DNA of 64,000 nt from assembly GCF_023736155.1 (NCBI RefSeq), contig NZ_JAMLJJ010000005.1, positions 186,001-250,000 of the forward strand. The letters are read 5' to 3'. Shown one piece after another: positions 1-8,949 of this stretch (its first letter is position 1; every line of letters starts with the position of its first letter). Source of the DNA: Larsenimonas salina (GTDB lineage Bacteria > Pseudomonadota > Gammaproteobacteria > Pseudomonadales > Halomonadaceae). The notes under the pieces are model-generated. The model made no database searches and was not told the DNA's origin. It was given only the letters and a program-made list of their open reading frames with translations. A program made the position numbers and the translations under genes.

Positions 1-86
1 TGGTTAGACCCAGAGCGTAAACGCGTTGCGGCCTTTATATAATCGCAGAACACGCCAAACTATTGGCGTTGTCCGCCAGCCGGTGT

Positions 87-275
87 TCACTTCTTCAGAC
101 TGGAGTTTTTGCACATGATCAATTCGGCCCCCTTCGCGGTAAGGCTGTCACCGCTGCGGTCTTGATGCTCGAGGCACATAGAAGGAAGGGCATGGGTGAT
201 CTGATAGCGGTCGTCGGCGGGAAAATCCAGAGTGTCGATAACTACGGGGTTGACGATGTCGGCGACATCAAGAGA
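87..275 (-). pseudogene. possible tautomerase-family gene relic
   Basis: One minus-strand frame of this stretch reads ...VVIDTLDFPADDRYQI..., which resembles the conserved middle of Tautomerase_2-type (cis-CaaD/4-oxalocrotonate tautomerase superfamily) proteins, where a helix is followed by P-x-D-D-R-[YF]-Q. Upstream the same frame has a stop codon after a short HHSTQ segment, and downstream the similarity fades before a TGA at 87-89. No intact start and no full-length frame exist, so this would be a decayed copy downstream of iolA. Nothing else is recognisable in the first 372 bases. The call rests on a short remembered motif and is tentative. Confidence 0.3.
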
Positions 276-372
276 TTACTGCGTCGAGTGATGATCTACG
301 GCAATGATAGCGGCCAGAAGCATGGCTCTGTGCTTTGGGGGGAAGCCGGCGCATTGCGCCGGCGTTCAAGGG

Positions 373-1875
373 TTAGTGGGTCGGCATGGTGAAACTGTTG
401 GTTTCGTTACGAATGCCACTCGGCCAGCGCTGGGTGATGGTTTTCATACGTGTGTAGAAACGAACGCCGTCGTTGCCATGCATGTGGAGCGGTCCAAACA
501 GAGAGCGCTTCCAGCCACCGAAGCTGTGGAATGCCATCGGGACCGGAATCGGTACGTTGACGCCGACCATCCCCACCTGGATCTGCTCGCAGTATTGGCG
601 CGCAGCGTCTCCGTCACGGGTAAAGATCGCGGTACCGTTACCGAACTCGTGGTCGTTGATCATGGCAACGGCGTCATCGAAGCTCTCGGCACGAGTGATC
701 GCCAGCACCGGACCGAAGATCTCTTCAGAATGGATACGCATGCCGGGTTTGACGTGATCGAAAAGCGTACCCCCGACGAAGTAACCTTTGCCGGTACCTT
801 CGAACTCGGCGTTACGGCCATCCACGACCAGTTCAGCGCCTTCCTGCTCGCCAACGGCGATGTAGTCTTTCACTTTGGCCAGATGCTCTGCAGTAATTAG
901 TGGGCCCATGTCGTTTTCTTGACCATCGACCAAACCGGGGCCCACGCGAAGCGTCTCGAGCTTTTCGATCAGCTTTTCACGCAGACGGTTCGCGGTTTCT
1001 TCACCGATCGGGACAGCCACTGAAATCGCCATGCAACGCTCGCCTGCACTGCCGTAGGCTGCGCCCATCAGTGCATCGACGGCTTGATCCAGATCGGCAT
1101 CCGGCATGATGACCATATGGTTCTTGGCACCGCCGAGCGCTTGAACCCGCTTGCCATGCTTCGAGGCGGTGGCGTAGATGTATTCAGCGATCGGCGTGGA
1201 GCCGACGAAGCTAACTGCCTGAACGCGCTCATCGGTCAGCAGGACGTCGACTGATTCCTTGTCGCCGTTGACGACGTTGAAAACACCATCGGGCAGGCCC
1301 GCTTCGGTCAGAAGTTCTGCCAGACGCATCGGCGTGGACGGATCCTTCTCGGACGGCTTCATGATGAACGTATTGCCGCAGGCGAGTGCGATCGGGAACA
1401 TCCACATGGGTACCATGGCCGGGAAGTTGAACGGCGAAATACCTGCGCACACGCCGACCGGCTGCATCATCGAGTAGCTGTCGACGCCGGTGCCGACGTT
1501 CATGGAGTACTCACCCTTTTGTAGGTGTGGAATGCCGCAGGCGAATTCGACCACTTCTAGCCCGCGGGTCAGCTCCCCTTTGGCGTCGGAAAACACCTTG
1601 CCATGCTCGCTCGAAATCAGGCGAGCCAACTCATCAGCATGCTCTTCGATCAGAGCCTTGAAGCGAAACAGAATGCGTGAGCGGCGAAGCGGCGTCACTT
1701 TCGACCAGCGTTTGAATGCCTCATCGGCAATGCCGATGGCATTACGGGTTTCGTCGGCGGTAGCGAGGGCGACTTGAGCGCTCTGCTCGCCGGTTGCAGG
1801 GTTGTACACTGGTGCAAAGCGGTCGCTCTGGCCAGTGCTGATCGCGCCGTTGAGATAATGCTGGATCGTGTTCAT
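373..1875 (-). CDS. iolA: methylmalonate-semialdehyde / malonate-semialdehyde dehydrogenase (acylating)
   Basis: This 500-residue CoA-acylating aldehyde dehydrogenase (MmsA/IolA family) oxidises malonic semialdehyde to acetyl-CoA and CO2 with NAD+ and CoA, the last step of inositol catabolism. It also acts on methylmalonate semialdehyde in valine breakdown. The protein has the full family length. The NAD-binding and catalytic region is seen as ISPFNFPAMVPMW, the nucleotide loop as FVGSTPIAEYIY, and the nucleophile as Cys in SAGERCMA. A purine-rich AGGGAAAGG lies just upstream of the ATG. It is last in the iolC-D-E-A unit, 73 bp after iolE. Valine catabolism genes are absent nearby, so the inositol role is favoured. 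Confidence 0.95.
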   Translation of the reverse strand: MNTIQHYLNGAISTGQSDRFAPVYNPATGEQSAQVALATADETRNAIGIADEAFKRWSKVTPLRRSRILFRFKALIEEHADELARLISSEHGKVFSDAKGELTRGLEVVEFACGIPHLQKGEYSMNVGTGVDSYSMMQPVGVCAGISPFNFPAMVPMWMFPIALACGNTFIMKPSEKDPSTPMRLAELLTEAGLPDGVFNVVNGDKESVDVLLTDERVQAVSFVGSTPIAEYIYATASKHGKRVQALGGAKNHMVIMPDADLDQAVDALMGAAYGSAGERCMAISVAVPIGEETANRLREKLIEKLETLRVGPGLVDGQENDMGPLITAEHLAKVKDYIAVGEQEGAELVVDGRNAEFEGTGKGYFVGGTLFDHVKPGMRIHSEEIFGPVLAITRAESFDDAVAMINDHEFGNGTAIFTRDGDAARQYCEQIQVGMVGVNVPIPVPMAFHSFGGWKRSLFGPLHMHGNDGVRFYTRMKTITQRWPSGIRNETNSFTMPTH

Positions 1876-1948
1876 GCCTTTCCCTTTTTTCGCGAATAAG
1901 TATGTTGCGTGAGTCGTTGGGTCGAGTCAGAGGCTGAGATTGTCTGTG

Positions 1949-2848
1949 TCAGTCGGTGACCTGGAAACCGGCGCGCTCGGCGACCTGTTTCAACCCCTTG
2001 TGGCCAAGCCGGGCCTGGGTCAGTGAATGAGCGACAGAGGGGTCCTGTTCGGCCTCGACCACAAGCCAGCCCTCGTACCCCTCGTTCTTGAGGTGCGTCA
2101 GTGCCGGAAGGAAGTCGATATCACCGTCGCCAGTGACGGCGAATAGACCGTCGAGAACGCCGTCCAGAAAGCTCTTATCGCGGTTCCGCGTTTCTTTGAG
2201 TACGTCAAAACGTACGTCTTTGCAATGAATGTGATGTATGCGTGACGCGTACCGCTGGGCCAAGGCCAGTGGGTCGCCGCCCGCCACGACCAGATGGCCG
2301 AAATCGAGCAGCAGGCCGACCGCGTCACTGGTGTTGTCCATCAAGCGTTCGACATCGGCCTGGCTTTCGATCACGGTGCCCAGGTGGTGGTGATAGACCA
2401 TCTGAACGCCGTGCTCTTTCAAATAAGCGCCGACCCGGTCAAGCCCTTCGGTCAGGCGGGGCCAGTCGACGTCTTGCAGGTGAGGGCGCTGTGACACGGG
2501 GCGCATCTGATCGCCATGAACGCAGTGGCTGACCTCACAGAACACCATGACCTTCGAGCCGCACTGTTTCAGTAGTTGAAGGTGGGATTCGACCGCTTCT
2601 ATCTCTTCCTCGACGCTTCGCTCCAGAAGCTGCGAGGAGTACCAGCCGGAAACGAGCGAGAGGTCATGATCGCTCAGCACCTGATTGAGTGCGTCCGGTG
2701 TGCGGGGAAATTTTTGACCCAGCTCGAAGCCACTGAATCCGGCCTGGCGGCCTTCGGTCAGACAGGTTTCAAGCGGCGTATCTCCACCCAGGCTGGGCAG
2801 GTCGTCGTTGGTCCAGGTCAACGGATTGATGCCAAGACGTACTGACAT
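1949..2848 (-). CDS. iolE: myo-inosose-2 dehydratase
   Basis: IolE dehydrates scyllo-inosose (2-keto-myo-inositol) to 3D-(3,5/4)-trihydroxycyclohexane-1,2-dione. The 299-residue protein is a metal-dependent TIM barrel of the AP-endonuclease-2/xylose-isomerase-like superfamily. It opens with RLGINPLTWTNDDLP, characteristic of IolE. The probable metal ligands are spread over VFCEVS, YHHHLGT, LLLDFGHLVVAGGDP and IHHIHCKDV. It lies 63 bp downstream of iolD, in the order C-D-E-A, so its substrate is made by IolG and its product is used by IolD. Length and N-terminus match the family, so the first ATG is kept. Confidence 0.94.
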   Translation of the reverse strand: MSVRLGINPLTWTNDDLPSLGGDTPLETCLTEGRQAGFSGFELGQKFPRTPDALNQVLSDHDLSLVSGWYSSQLLERSVEEEIEAVESHLQLLKQCGSKVMVFCEVSHCVHGDQMRPVSQRPHLQDVDWPRLTEGLDRVGAYLKEHGVQMVYHHHLGTVIESQADVERLMDNTSDAVGLLLDFGHLVVAGGDPLALAQRYASRIHHIHCKDVRFDVLKETRNRDKSFLDGVLDGLFAVTGDGDIDFLPALTHLKNEGYEGWLVVEAEQDPSVAHSLTQARLGHKGLKQVAERAGFQVTD

Positions 2849-2911
2849 GGAAATGCTCCTGAAATATCGATGCCCTGGAGCGGACCGTGCCGCTCCGGTT
2901 CTGGTTGACGG

Positions 2912-4762
2912 TCAGAGGTTCTTCCACTGACGGGCTTTATGCTTGTCATAGCGTGCACGGGCTTCTTCGACTTCGGAACGCGCCGAAACTTCGGCAACGG
3001 CCACGTCCCACCAGGAGCCCCCTTCTTCGGTACCGGCCTGGCCATCGGTGTCGAGGGTGATGACGTAACTGATGGGGGAGGCCTTGGCGCGCTCGAGGGC
3101 CGCTTCGAGCTCGCCGATGTTGCCGACCTTCTCGGATTTCGCGCCCAAGGCAGCGGCGTGTGCTGCGAAATCGGTTTTCGGAGCGCCATCTTCGGCTGTC
3201 AGACAGTCTTCCAGCATGTTATTGAAGCCCGGCCCACCGCACGCCTGTTGCAGGCGATGAATGCAGCCGTAGCCGCGGTTATCCAGAACGACCGCGATGA
3301 TCTTGTGGCCCAGCATGACAGAAGTGGCGATTTCGGAGTTGAGCATCAGGTACGACCCGTCGCCGACCATCACGAACACTTCCGAATCGGGTTTGGCCAT
3401 CTTGACGCCCAAGCCGCCGGCAAGTTCATACCCCATGCAGGAATAGCCATACTCCACGTGATAACCACGGGCGTAGCGCGTGCGCCATAGTTTTTGCAGT
3501 TCACCGGGCAAACCGCCGGCGGCGCAGACCACAATGTCTCTTTCGCTAGCGGCTCGATTGACGGCGCCAACGACTTCGGCGTCGGTTGGAAGGTCAGTGC
3601 CGCGGTCTGTGGTCGCGACGTCGACGCTTCGGTGCCACTGCCGGCGAAGCTCATCGGCGCGCTCGACCCACGCGCTCTCGGGCTGCCAGTTGGTCAGGCC
3701 GTTCTCGAGCTCGGGCAGGGTCAATAGAGCGTCGCCGACCAGTGGCTGACTGCGGTGCTTGATCGCATCGAAGGAGGCAACGTTCAAGCAAAGAATTCGA
3801 GCCTCTGGATTGATCATTGCCCGCGAACCGGAGGCAAAGTCCCCCAGGCGGGTGCCGACCGCAATGATCAGATCGGCGTCGGCAGCCAGGGCGTTGGTCG
3901 AGGCAGCGCCGGTCACTCCGATGGTGCCCATGTTCTGCTCGTGGTCCCAGGGCAGTGCGCCCTTGCCGGCCTGGGTTTCCCCGACCGGGAGCTGATATTT
4001 CGACACGAAGGCGTCGAAGGCGTCGCGTGCCTGAGCGTAATGAACCCCGCCGCCTGCGACAACCAGCGGCTTGCTGGCTGTCTTGATGAGTTCGATCGCG
4101 CGTGCAAGCTCACCCCGGTCCGCCGCCTGACGGCGAGGGTAGTGGGTCTGCTCGTTGAAAAAGTGCTCGGGGAAATCGAACGCCATGGTCTGCACGTCCT
4201 GAGGCATTGCCAATGTGACCGGGCCGCATTCGATCGGATCGGTCAGCACGCGCATCGCCTGCGGCAGTGAGGTCAGAAGCTGCTCGGGCCGGGTGATGCG
4301 GTCGAAGAAGCGGCTGACCGGACGGAAGCAGTCGTTGCTGGTCAGCGTGTGGTCGTGAAAGTTCTCGATCTGCTGAAGTACCGGGTCCGGCATGCGGGTC
4401 GCGAACGTGTCGCCTGGCAGAAACAGCACAGGTAGCCGGTTGACGTGTGCAAGCGCTGCAGCCGTTACCATATTGGTCGAGCCCGGCCCGGCCGAAGCGG
4501 TACAGGCCATCATCTGACGGCGATCCAGCGTTTTCGCATAGGCGATGGCGGCGTGGCTCATGCCTTGTTCGTTGTGCGCGCGCCAGGTCGGCAATTGATC
4601 TCGAACCTGATAGAGCGCTTCACCAAGGCCTGCGACGTTGCCATGACCGAAAATAGCCCAGCAGCCGGCAAACATCGGTTTAAGTTCGCCGTCGATCTCG
4701 ACCTTCTGAGCGGTCAGATAACGTATGACGGCTTGCGCCATGGTCAGACGGACAGTACTCAT
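2912..4762 (-). CDS. iolD: 3D-(3,5/4)-trihydroxycyclohexane-1,2-dione acylhydrolase (ring-opening, ThDP-dependent)
   Basis: IolD opens the inositol-derived ring to 5-deoxy-glucuronate. It is a thiamine-diphosphate enzyme of the acetolactate-synthase superfamily, 616 residues from the chosen start. Visible marks are the N-terminal Pyr-domain glutamate in AHNEQGMSH, the central domain, and the C-terminal PP-domain ThDP/Mg motif running from GDGSYLMLNSEI to LDNRGYG. I moved the start to the ATG at 4762 (MSTVRLTM...). It has an AGAGGAG ribosome site about 8 bases upstream and overlaps the iolC stop codon as ATGA, which implies translational coupling. A longer frame beginning 16 codons earlier is open but lacks such a site. 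Confidence 0.94.
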   Translation of the reverse strand: MSTVRLTMAQAVIRYLTAQKVEIDGELKPMFAGCWAIFGHGNVAGLGEALYQVRDQLPTWRAHNEQGMSHAAIAYAKTLDRRQMMACTASAGPGSTNMVTAAALAHVNRLPVLFLPGDTFATRMPDPVLQQIENFHDHTLTSNDCFRPVSRFFDRITRPEQLLTSLPQAMRVLTDPIECGPVTLAMPQDVQTMAFDFPEHFFNEQTHYPRRQAADRGELARAIELIKTASKPLVVAGGGVHYAQARDAFDAFVSKYQLPVGETQAGKGALPWDHEQNMGTIGVTGAASTNALAADADLIIAVGTRLGDFASGSRAMINPEARILCLNVASFDAIKHRSQPLVGDALLTLPELENGLTNWQPESAWVERADELRRQWHRSVDVATTDRGTDLPTDAEVVGAVNRAASERDIVVCAAGGLPGELQKLWRTRYARGYHVEYGYSCMGYELAGGLGVKMAKPDSEVFVMVGDGSYLMLNSEIATSVMLGHKIIAVVLDNRGYGCIHRLQQACGGPGFNNMLEDCLTAEDGAPKTDFAAHAAALGAKSEKVGNIGELEAALERAKASPISYVITLDTDGQAGTEEGGSWWDVAVAEVSARSEVEEARARYDKHKARQWKNL

Positions 4763-6699
4763 GAAGTCATCTCCTCTGAAGAGGGCTGGCTGTTGCGAAG
4801 GCGCTGCCACTCATCGATAAGTTCGGCGTAGTTATCGGCTACGCGGGTGATGAGGGTTTCATCGTCGATCGTGCCGGCGAGCCAGTCGCGACTGGGCGCT
4901 GCAAAAAGCGTCCGGCCGACCGTAAAGCCCTTGCACTGGCTGTGGCTTGCTGCGGCAGCGAAGCCTTTTTTCATGTCAGCCATCGGCGCGTCGAGGCCAA
5001 GTAGCACGACACCGCGGCAATGCTTGTCCTGCTCGTCGATCACCTTGCTGACAGCGCTCCAGGCTTCGTCGTTCATCGATGGCAGCTTCCACCAGTCCGG
5101 GCGGATGCCCAGGTTGTAGAGCCGCTTAAGAGAGCGGGCCAGTACCTGATCATCATCGCCATCACGCGCAGGCGGAATGATTTCGATGAGCAGTTCAAGC
5201 TCCATGCGGCAGGCTGCCTGATACAGCTGACGCAGATGCGCTTCCTGATCCAGACGCAGGCTCATCTCATCGTCGGGATGGTAGAACACCAGACACTTGA
5301 TGATGTGTTCGCGCGGCCACTGACGCAGCACCGACCCCAGGTCGTCCCCGTGCTGGAAACGTAGCGGGCGAGATCCAGGAAGCTCGACCGGGCGGCCGAT
5401 CCACCATTGGCGACCGGTCGCGTCGTTCAGGGCGTCCTGACCGAACACGTCATCGACAAGAATGGCCGGGTGCTCGAGCCCGGTTTCCTGTGCGCCTCGT
5501 TCGGCTGCCTTGACCAGAAGCTGCTTGAGTTGCGGTAGGCGGGCCTGATCGGCGCCGACCTCTCGAGCCATGTCTGTCAGCTGACGGCGATGATCGAACG
5601 CCAGCCCGCAGACTTCCGGCCAGGAGTTCGGAACGCGCGTGGTGACGCGGTGAAGGTGATTGAGCTGCTTGTCGCGGTCGGGGCGTTTGACGCTATCACG
5701 GCGGTCGAGGTAGTCGAAAAGCTCTTCTTCGGTCGGCATGGCCGGAGCACAGCCGTGGCGTGAGACGACAAGCGCGCCACAGGCGTTGGCGTATGTAGCG
5801 CTGGTGCGCCAGTCCTCGTTCCGAAGCCAGCCGCGCAGAAGCCCGCTCATGAACGCATCGCCTGCGCCCAGCACATTGAGGACGTCGACCTTGACGCCTT
5901 CGACCAGAATGCCATCTTCGATACGCTCAGGGATGTCGTTTTCGAACACGACGCAGCCCAGCGCGCCCAGTTTGCAGACAAGCGTTGCGTCGGTTTTTTC
6001 GCGCACTGTGCGTAGGGCGGTGAGCGTATCGGTGTCCCCACCGGCAATATGAAACTCTTCTTCGGTGCCGACGATCAGGTCGAAGTCGCTCAACCACTGT
6101 TGAAGATGATTTGTGACTTTTTCATCGGCCACGAAGCGGGTTTCACCATCGCCGGGCTCCGTCAGGCCCCAGAGGACCGGGCGGTAGTCGATGTCCAGTG
6201 CACATTTGACCCCATGATCACGAGCCGCATCCAGGGCCTTGCGACAGGCGCGCTGAGTGGTGTCGGTCGACAGGTGCGTGCCGGTAATCACCAGTGATTT
6301 GGCGCGGGCGATGAACGCTGGGTCGATCGCGTCTGCGTCGACGGCCATATCGGCGCAGTCGCGGCGATAGAACAGTAGGGGGAAACTGTCGCGGTTTTTG
6401 AGCGCCAGGATTGCAAGCCCGGTATAACGCTCCGGGTCGGTTTGAAGGGCGCTCACATCGACGCCTGCCCCAGAAAGTTCTTCACGAACGAAATTTCCGA
6501 ACTGCTCATTGCCGACCCGGGAGAGCATGGCGGAGCGAAGGCCAAGACGCGCGGTGCCATAGGCCATGTTACCGGAGCTGCCGCCGAGGTATTTGGCAAA
6601 ACTTGCTACGTCTTCCAGGCGGTTGCCGATCTGTTCGGCGTATAGGTCGACCGCAACTCTTCCTAGACAAATCAGATCAAGCGAGGAGGTGTTGTTCAT
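4759..6699 (-). CDS. iolC: 5-dehydro-2-deoxygluconokinase fused to a DUF2090 domain
   Basis: IolC phosphorylates 5-dehydro-2-deoxygluconate (DKG) to DKGP. The first ~335 residues form a PfkB/ribokinase-type sugar kinase (LGRVAVDLYAEQ at the start, GGSSGNMAYG, and the anion-hole/catalytic motif VLGAGDAFMSGLLRG). The remaining ~300 residues are a DUF2090 domain with an aldolase-like TIM-barrel look (KCLVFYHPDDE, LELLIEIIPP, GVVLLGLDAP). No separate iolJ aldolase is present in this window, so the C-terminal half may act on the kinase product; that is inference. Such fusions are common in Proteobacteria. The start at 6699 (MNNTSS) has AGGA seven bases upstream; an ATG at 6714 is also possible. 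First gene of the iolCDEA unit. Confidence 0.93.
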   Translation of the reverse strand: MNNTSSLDLICLGRVAVDLYAEQIGNRLEDVASFAKYLGGSSGNMAYGTARLGLRSAMLSRVGNEQFGNFVREELSGAGVDVSALQTDPERYTGLAILALKNRDSFPLLFYRRDCADMAVDADAIDPAFIARAKSLVITGTHLSTDTTQRACRKALDAARDHGVKCALDIDYRPVLWGLTEPGDGETRFVADEKVTNHLQQWLSDFDLIVGTEEEFHIAGGDTDTLTALRTVREKTDATLVCKLGALGCVVFENDIPERIEDGILVEGVKVDVLNVLGAGDAFMSGLLRGWLRNEDWRTSATYANACGALVVSRHGCAPAMPTEEELFDYLDRRDSVKRPDRDKQLNHLHRVTTRVPNSWPEVCGLAFDHRRQLTDMAREVGADQARLPQLKQLLVKAAERGAQETGLEHPAILVDDVFGQDALNDATGRQWWIGRPVELPGSRPLRFQHGDDLGSVLRQWPREHIIKCLVFYHPDDEMSLRLDQEAHLRQLYQAACRMELELLIEIIPPARDGDDDQVLARSLKRLYNLGIRPDWWKLPSMNDEAWSAVSKVIDEQDKHCRGVVLLGLDAPMADMKKGFAAAASHSQCKGFTVGRTLFAAPSRDWLAGTIDDETLITRVADNYAELIDEWQRLRNSQPSSEEMTS

Positions 6700-6775
6700 G
6701 ATGCTTTCCTGCATGGGGCCGGAGTCGCCTCCCTGAAGCTAGGCGGTGCGACGCGTCCGGTGATTGGATGACATC

Positions 6776-6847
6776 GGTTCATTTATTCCGATCATAGAAT
6801 GTTTGGAACAAATTTTCCTATTAAACGATAGTTGGAAAAAATATTCT
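6776..6847. promoter_or_regulatory. array of three dyads (GGAA-N6-TTCC type) upstream of iolC, candidate IolR operators
   Basis: Three 14-base elements begin at 6776 (GGTTCATTTATTCC), 6805 (GGAACAAATTTTCC) and 6834 (GGAAAAAATATTCT). Their starts are exactly 29 bp apart. The central one is a perfect GGAA-N6-TTCC dyad. A TATGAT hexamer on the minus strand (6791-6796) lies between the first two and could be the -10 of the iolC promoter, though I see no good -35. The GGAA-N6-TTCC pattern resembles what I recall for RpiR-type inositol regulators in alphaproteobacteria. Assignment to the iolR product is inference. Confidence 0.6.
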
Positions 6848-6896
6848 CTATCTCGGTCGAGTCGCGATGGTGTAAGGCCGTTCGAACGCGTTTTTC

Positions 6897-6937
6897 AAAA
6901 AAAGCCCCGAGTCTTGATGGGATCAAGACAGCGGGGC
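6897..6937 (-). terminator. rho-independent terminator after iolG
   Basis: Read on the minus strand, a GC-rich hairpin (GCCCCGCTGTCTTGAT paired with ATCAAGACTCGGGGC, one bulge) is followed by a run of seven or more T. It lies just after the iolG stop and separates the iolIHG unit from iolCDEA, which therefore needs its own promoter. Confidence 0.85.
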
Positions 6938-6964
6938 GGATTGTTTCATGCCTTGCGGCCGAAC

Positions 6965-7975
6965 TCAGCGGTAAAAGTCGGGGCGAGTCGGCATATCGAT
7001 CGACTCGATCTGACCGCTTTCCTGCGCCTTGACGCATGCGTCGCCAGCGACGGCAGCTGCGTAGCCATCCCAGGAGGAGGGCCCCTTGAGCGTGTTATCC
7101 GTCGCGTCCTGGATGAAGCCCTGAAGTTCGATATCGAAGGCGTTGTTGAAGCGATTTTTCCAATCCTGGAGAATTTCGTTGCCGCGAGTACCGGCCTTGA
7201 GGACCGTCAGGCTCTGAGGTTCTGGAAGGTGCGCGATGCCTTCTTCGCCGACCACGGTGCACTGAATGTCATAGCCATACTGGCAGTTGACGAAGACTTC
7301 GACGTCGATGCGTATGCCGCGGGTCGTTTCCAGAAGCACCATTTGCGGATCACGGACCTGACTGTGCGCGTGACGGCTCTTCTTGGAGAAAATGACCTGG
7401 GCGCTTGCGTATTCGTCATCAAGCAGCCAACGGAAGGTATCAAGCTCATGGATAAGCGTGTCGTGAATCGCCATTGGCGTGATGTAGCGCTCCGGCACCG
7501 TCGGGTTACGGTGTGCGGCGTGAATCATCAGCGCGTCGCCAAGGCTTTCATCGTCGATCGAATTCTTGAGCAGGTTGTAGCCTTGATCGTAGCGGCGCAT
7601 GAAGCCGACCTGTACCAAGCGACGGCCGGCGGTAATTTCGGCTTCCATGATGCGCTGACAGCCTTCGGCAGTCGTGGCCAGGGGTTTTTCACAGAAAACG
7701 TATTTTCCGGCCTTGATGGCGGCCAGCACGTATTCTTCATGGGTTTGACCCCAGGAGGTCACCAGCACGGCATCGACGTCATCGGAGGCGATCAGCTGCT
7801 CACCGCTTTCATACACCTTGGCGTCAAGGTTGAGCCGGCTGACCATGGCGCTTGCCTGCTCATGGTTGACGTCGCTGACGGCAATGATCGCTGCGCCAGA
7901 GAGTGTCTGAGTGATACGGCGAGAATGTTCTTCCCCGATCATGCCTGTGCCGATCACACCAATACGTAATGTCAT
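6965..7975 (-). CDS. iolG: inositol 2-dehydrogenase
   Basis: IolG oxidises myo-inositol to scyllo-inosose with NAD+, the first step of the pathway. The 336-residue protein is a Gfo/Idh/MocA oxidoreductase with an N-terminal Rossmann fold ([16 protein letters not shown]) and the family lysine in FCEKPLA. A substrate-binding C-terminal half contains [15 protein letters not shown], with the catalytic Asp/His pair in the region typical of IolG. Start ATG has GGAGA about 8 bases upstream. It is the last gene of the iolI-H-G unit, 29 bp after iolH, and is followed by a strong terminator. Confidence 0.93.
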   Translation of the reverse strand: MTLRIGVIGTGMIGEEHSRRITQTLSGAAIIAVSDVNHEQASAMVSRLNLDAKVYESGEQLIASDDVDAVLVTSWGQTHEEYVLAAIKAGKYVFCEKPLATTAEGCQRIMEAEITAGRRLVQVGFMRRYDQGYNLLKNSIDDESLGDALMIHAAHRNPTVPERYITPMAIHDTLIHELDTFRWLLDDEYASAQVIFSKKSRHAHSQVRDPQMVLLETTRGIRIDVEVFVNCQYGYDIQCTVVGEEGIAHLPEPQSLTVLKAGTRGNEILQDWKNRFNNAFDIELQGFIQDATDNTLKGPSSWDGYAAAVAGDACVKAQESGQIESIDMPTRPDFYR

Positions 7976-8004
7976 CTTTTGATTCTCCGAATCGGTTTCA
8001 GTCG

Positions 8005-8907
8005 TTACTTCCAGTATTTGTCGACGTAGCTTTGAATTTCGTTGCGCATGAAGCGAGAGGACTCTTCAGCTTTTTCTTCCCAAGCAAAGACACAGGCGGT
8101 CATGATGCCGTCGAAGCCGACATCAGCTAGGGTTTTAAAGAACAGGTCCCAGTTCACTTCACCTTCACCGATGTTGAGGTGCTGGTGAACCCGAGCAGTG
8201 GAGCCCGGCGGGTTGATGATGTAGCGAAGCCCGGAGGAAGCCTTGTGGTTGAACGTGTCGGCCACGTGGACGTGAGCGAGCACTGGCGCGCAGTCGCGAA
8301 TCATCTGTTCCATGTCTTCACCGAAGTGGAACGTGTGCGGGGCGCAGTACAGGAACTTGACCTTGTCTGAGTTGATCGTTCGAATCATGTCCACCGCAGG
8401 GTGCAGCGTTTCGACAAAATCGTCGGGGTGCGGCTCAACGTTGAGCTGGATGCCTTCGCGTTCGAAAATGGGCACCAGCTCTTCCATGGAGCGCCACCAG
8501 GCGGCTTCGCTTGATTCAGTGGTCACGCCGCCTTGGCAGCAGCTCGAGCAGCTGCCCCGCTCTGGATGCGGGCCACGGCCGAATTCGGAGTTCATGGTGT
8601 CCACGCCTAGCTCGACCGCGATCTCGATGGCTTTTTTCCAGAACTTGACTGCCGACTGACGCTCTTCTTCGTGTGGGCTGGCCCAGCGATACATGGGCAG
8701 CAGCGATGCAACTTGGACGCCATGATCCCTGAGCGATTTCTTGAAGGAGTTCAGCCGCTCCGGGTATACCCGCGGGTGCACGAACCAGTCCAGGAAGTCG
8801 GCGCGGGGCGACAGTTCAATGTGCTCATACCCCAGATCCGCTGCCAGACGAGGCAGGTCGTCCAGAGGGACATGGCGGTGCATAAAAGGGTCAAGGGCAA
8901 TTTTCAT
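8005..8907 (-). CDS. iolH: sugar phosphate isomerase/epimerase-like TIM barrel, IolH type
   Basis: This 300-residue protein belongs to the AP-endonuclease-2-like TIM-barrel superfamily. Its opening [15 protein letters not shown] and the ELSPRADFL segment fit the IolH branch, whose exact reaction is poorly established. Metal-binding candidates are Glu in MNSEFGR, EPHPDDF and HVHVADTF. A cysteine-rich loop (SCSSCCQGG, about residues 118-126) is unusual for the fold. An AGGAG site precedes the ATG. It sits between iolI and iolG, so it is probably an accessory step of inositol or inositol-isomer use. The symbol follows family resemblance only; it could be a differently acting paralogue. Confidence 0.75.
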   Translation of the reverse strand: MKIALDPFMHRHVPLDDLPRLAADLGYEHIELSPRADFLDWFVHPRVYPERLNSFKKSLRDHGVQVASLLPMYRWASPHEEERQSAVKFWKKAIEIAVELGVDTMNSEFGRGPHPERGSCSSCCQGGVTTESSEAAWWRSMEELVPIFEREGIQLNVEPHPDDFVETLHPAVDMIRTINSDKVKFLYCAPHTFHFGEDMEQMIRDCAPVLAHVHVADTFNHKASSGLRYIINPPGSTARVHQHLNIGEGEVNWDLFFKTLADVGFDGIMTACVFAWEEKAEESSRFMRNEIQSYVDKYWK

Positions 8908-8949
8908 GATGAAAATTCTCCTGGGGAGTCGTTATCGAATGGGGCGTGC

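Noticed and set aside
63-392. 109-codon plus-strand frame left of iolA
   Set aside because: No family resemblance, no convincing ribosome site, and it overlaps the end of iolA; the opposite strand shows the better (tautomerase-like) signal.
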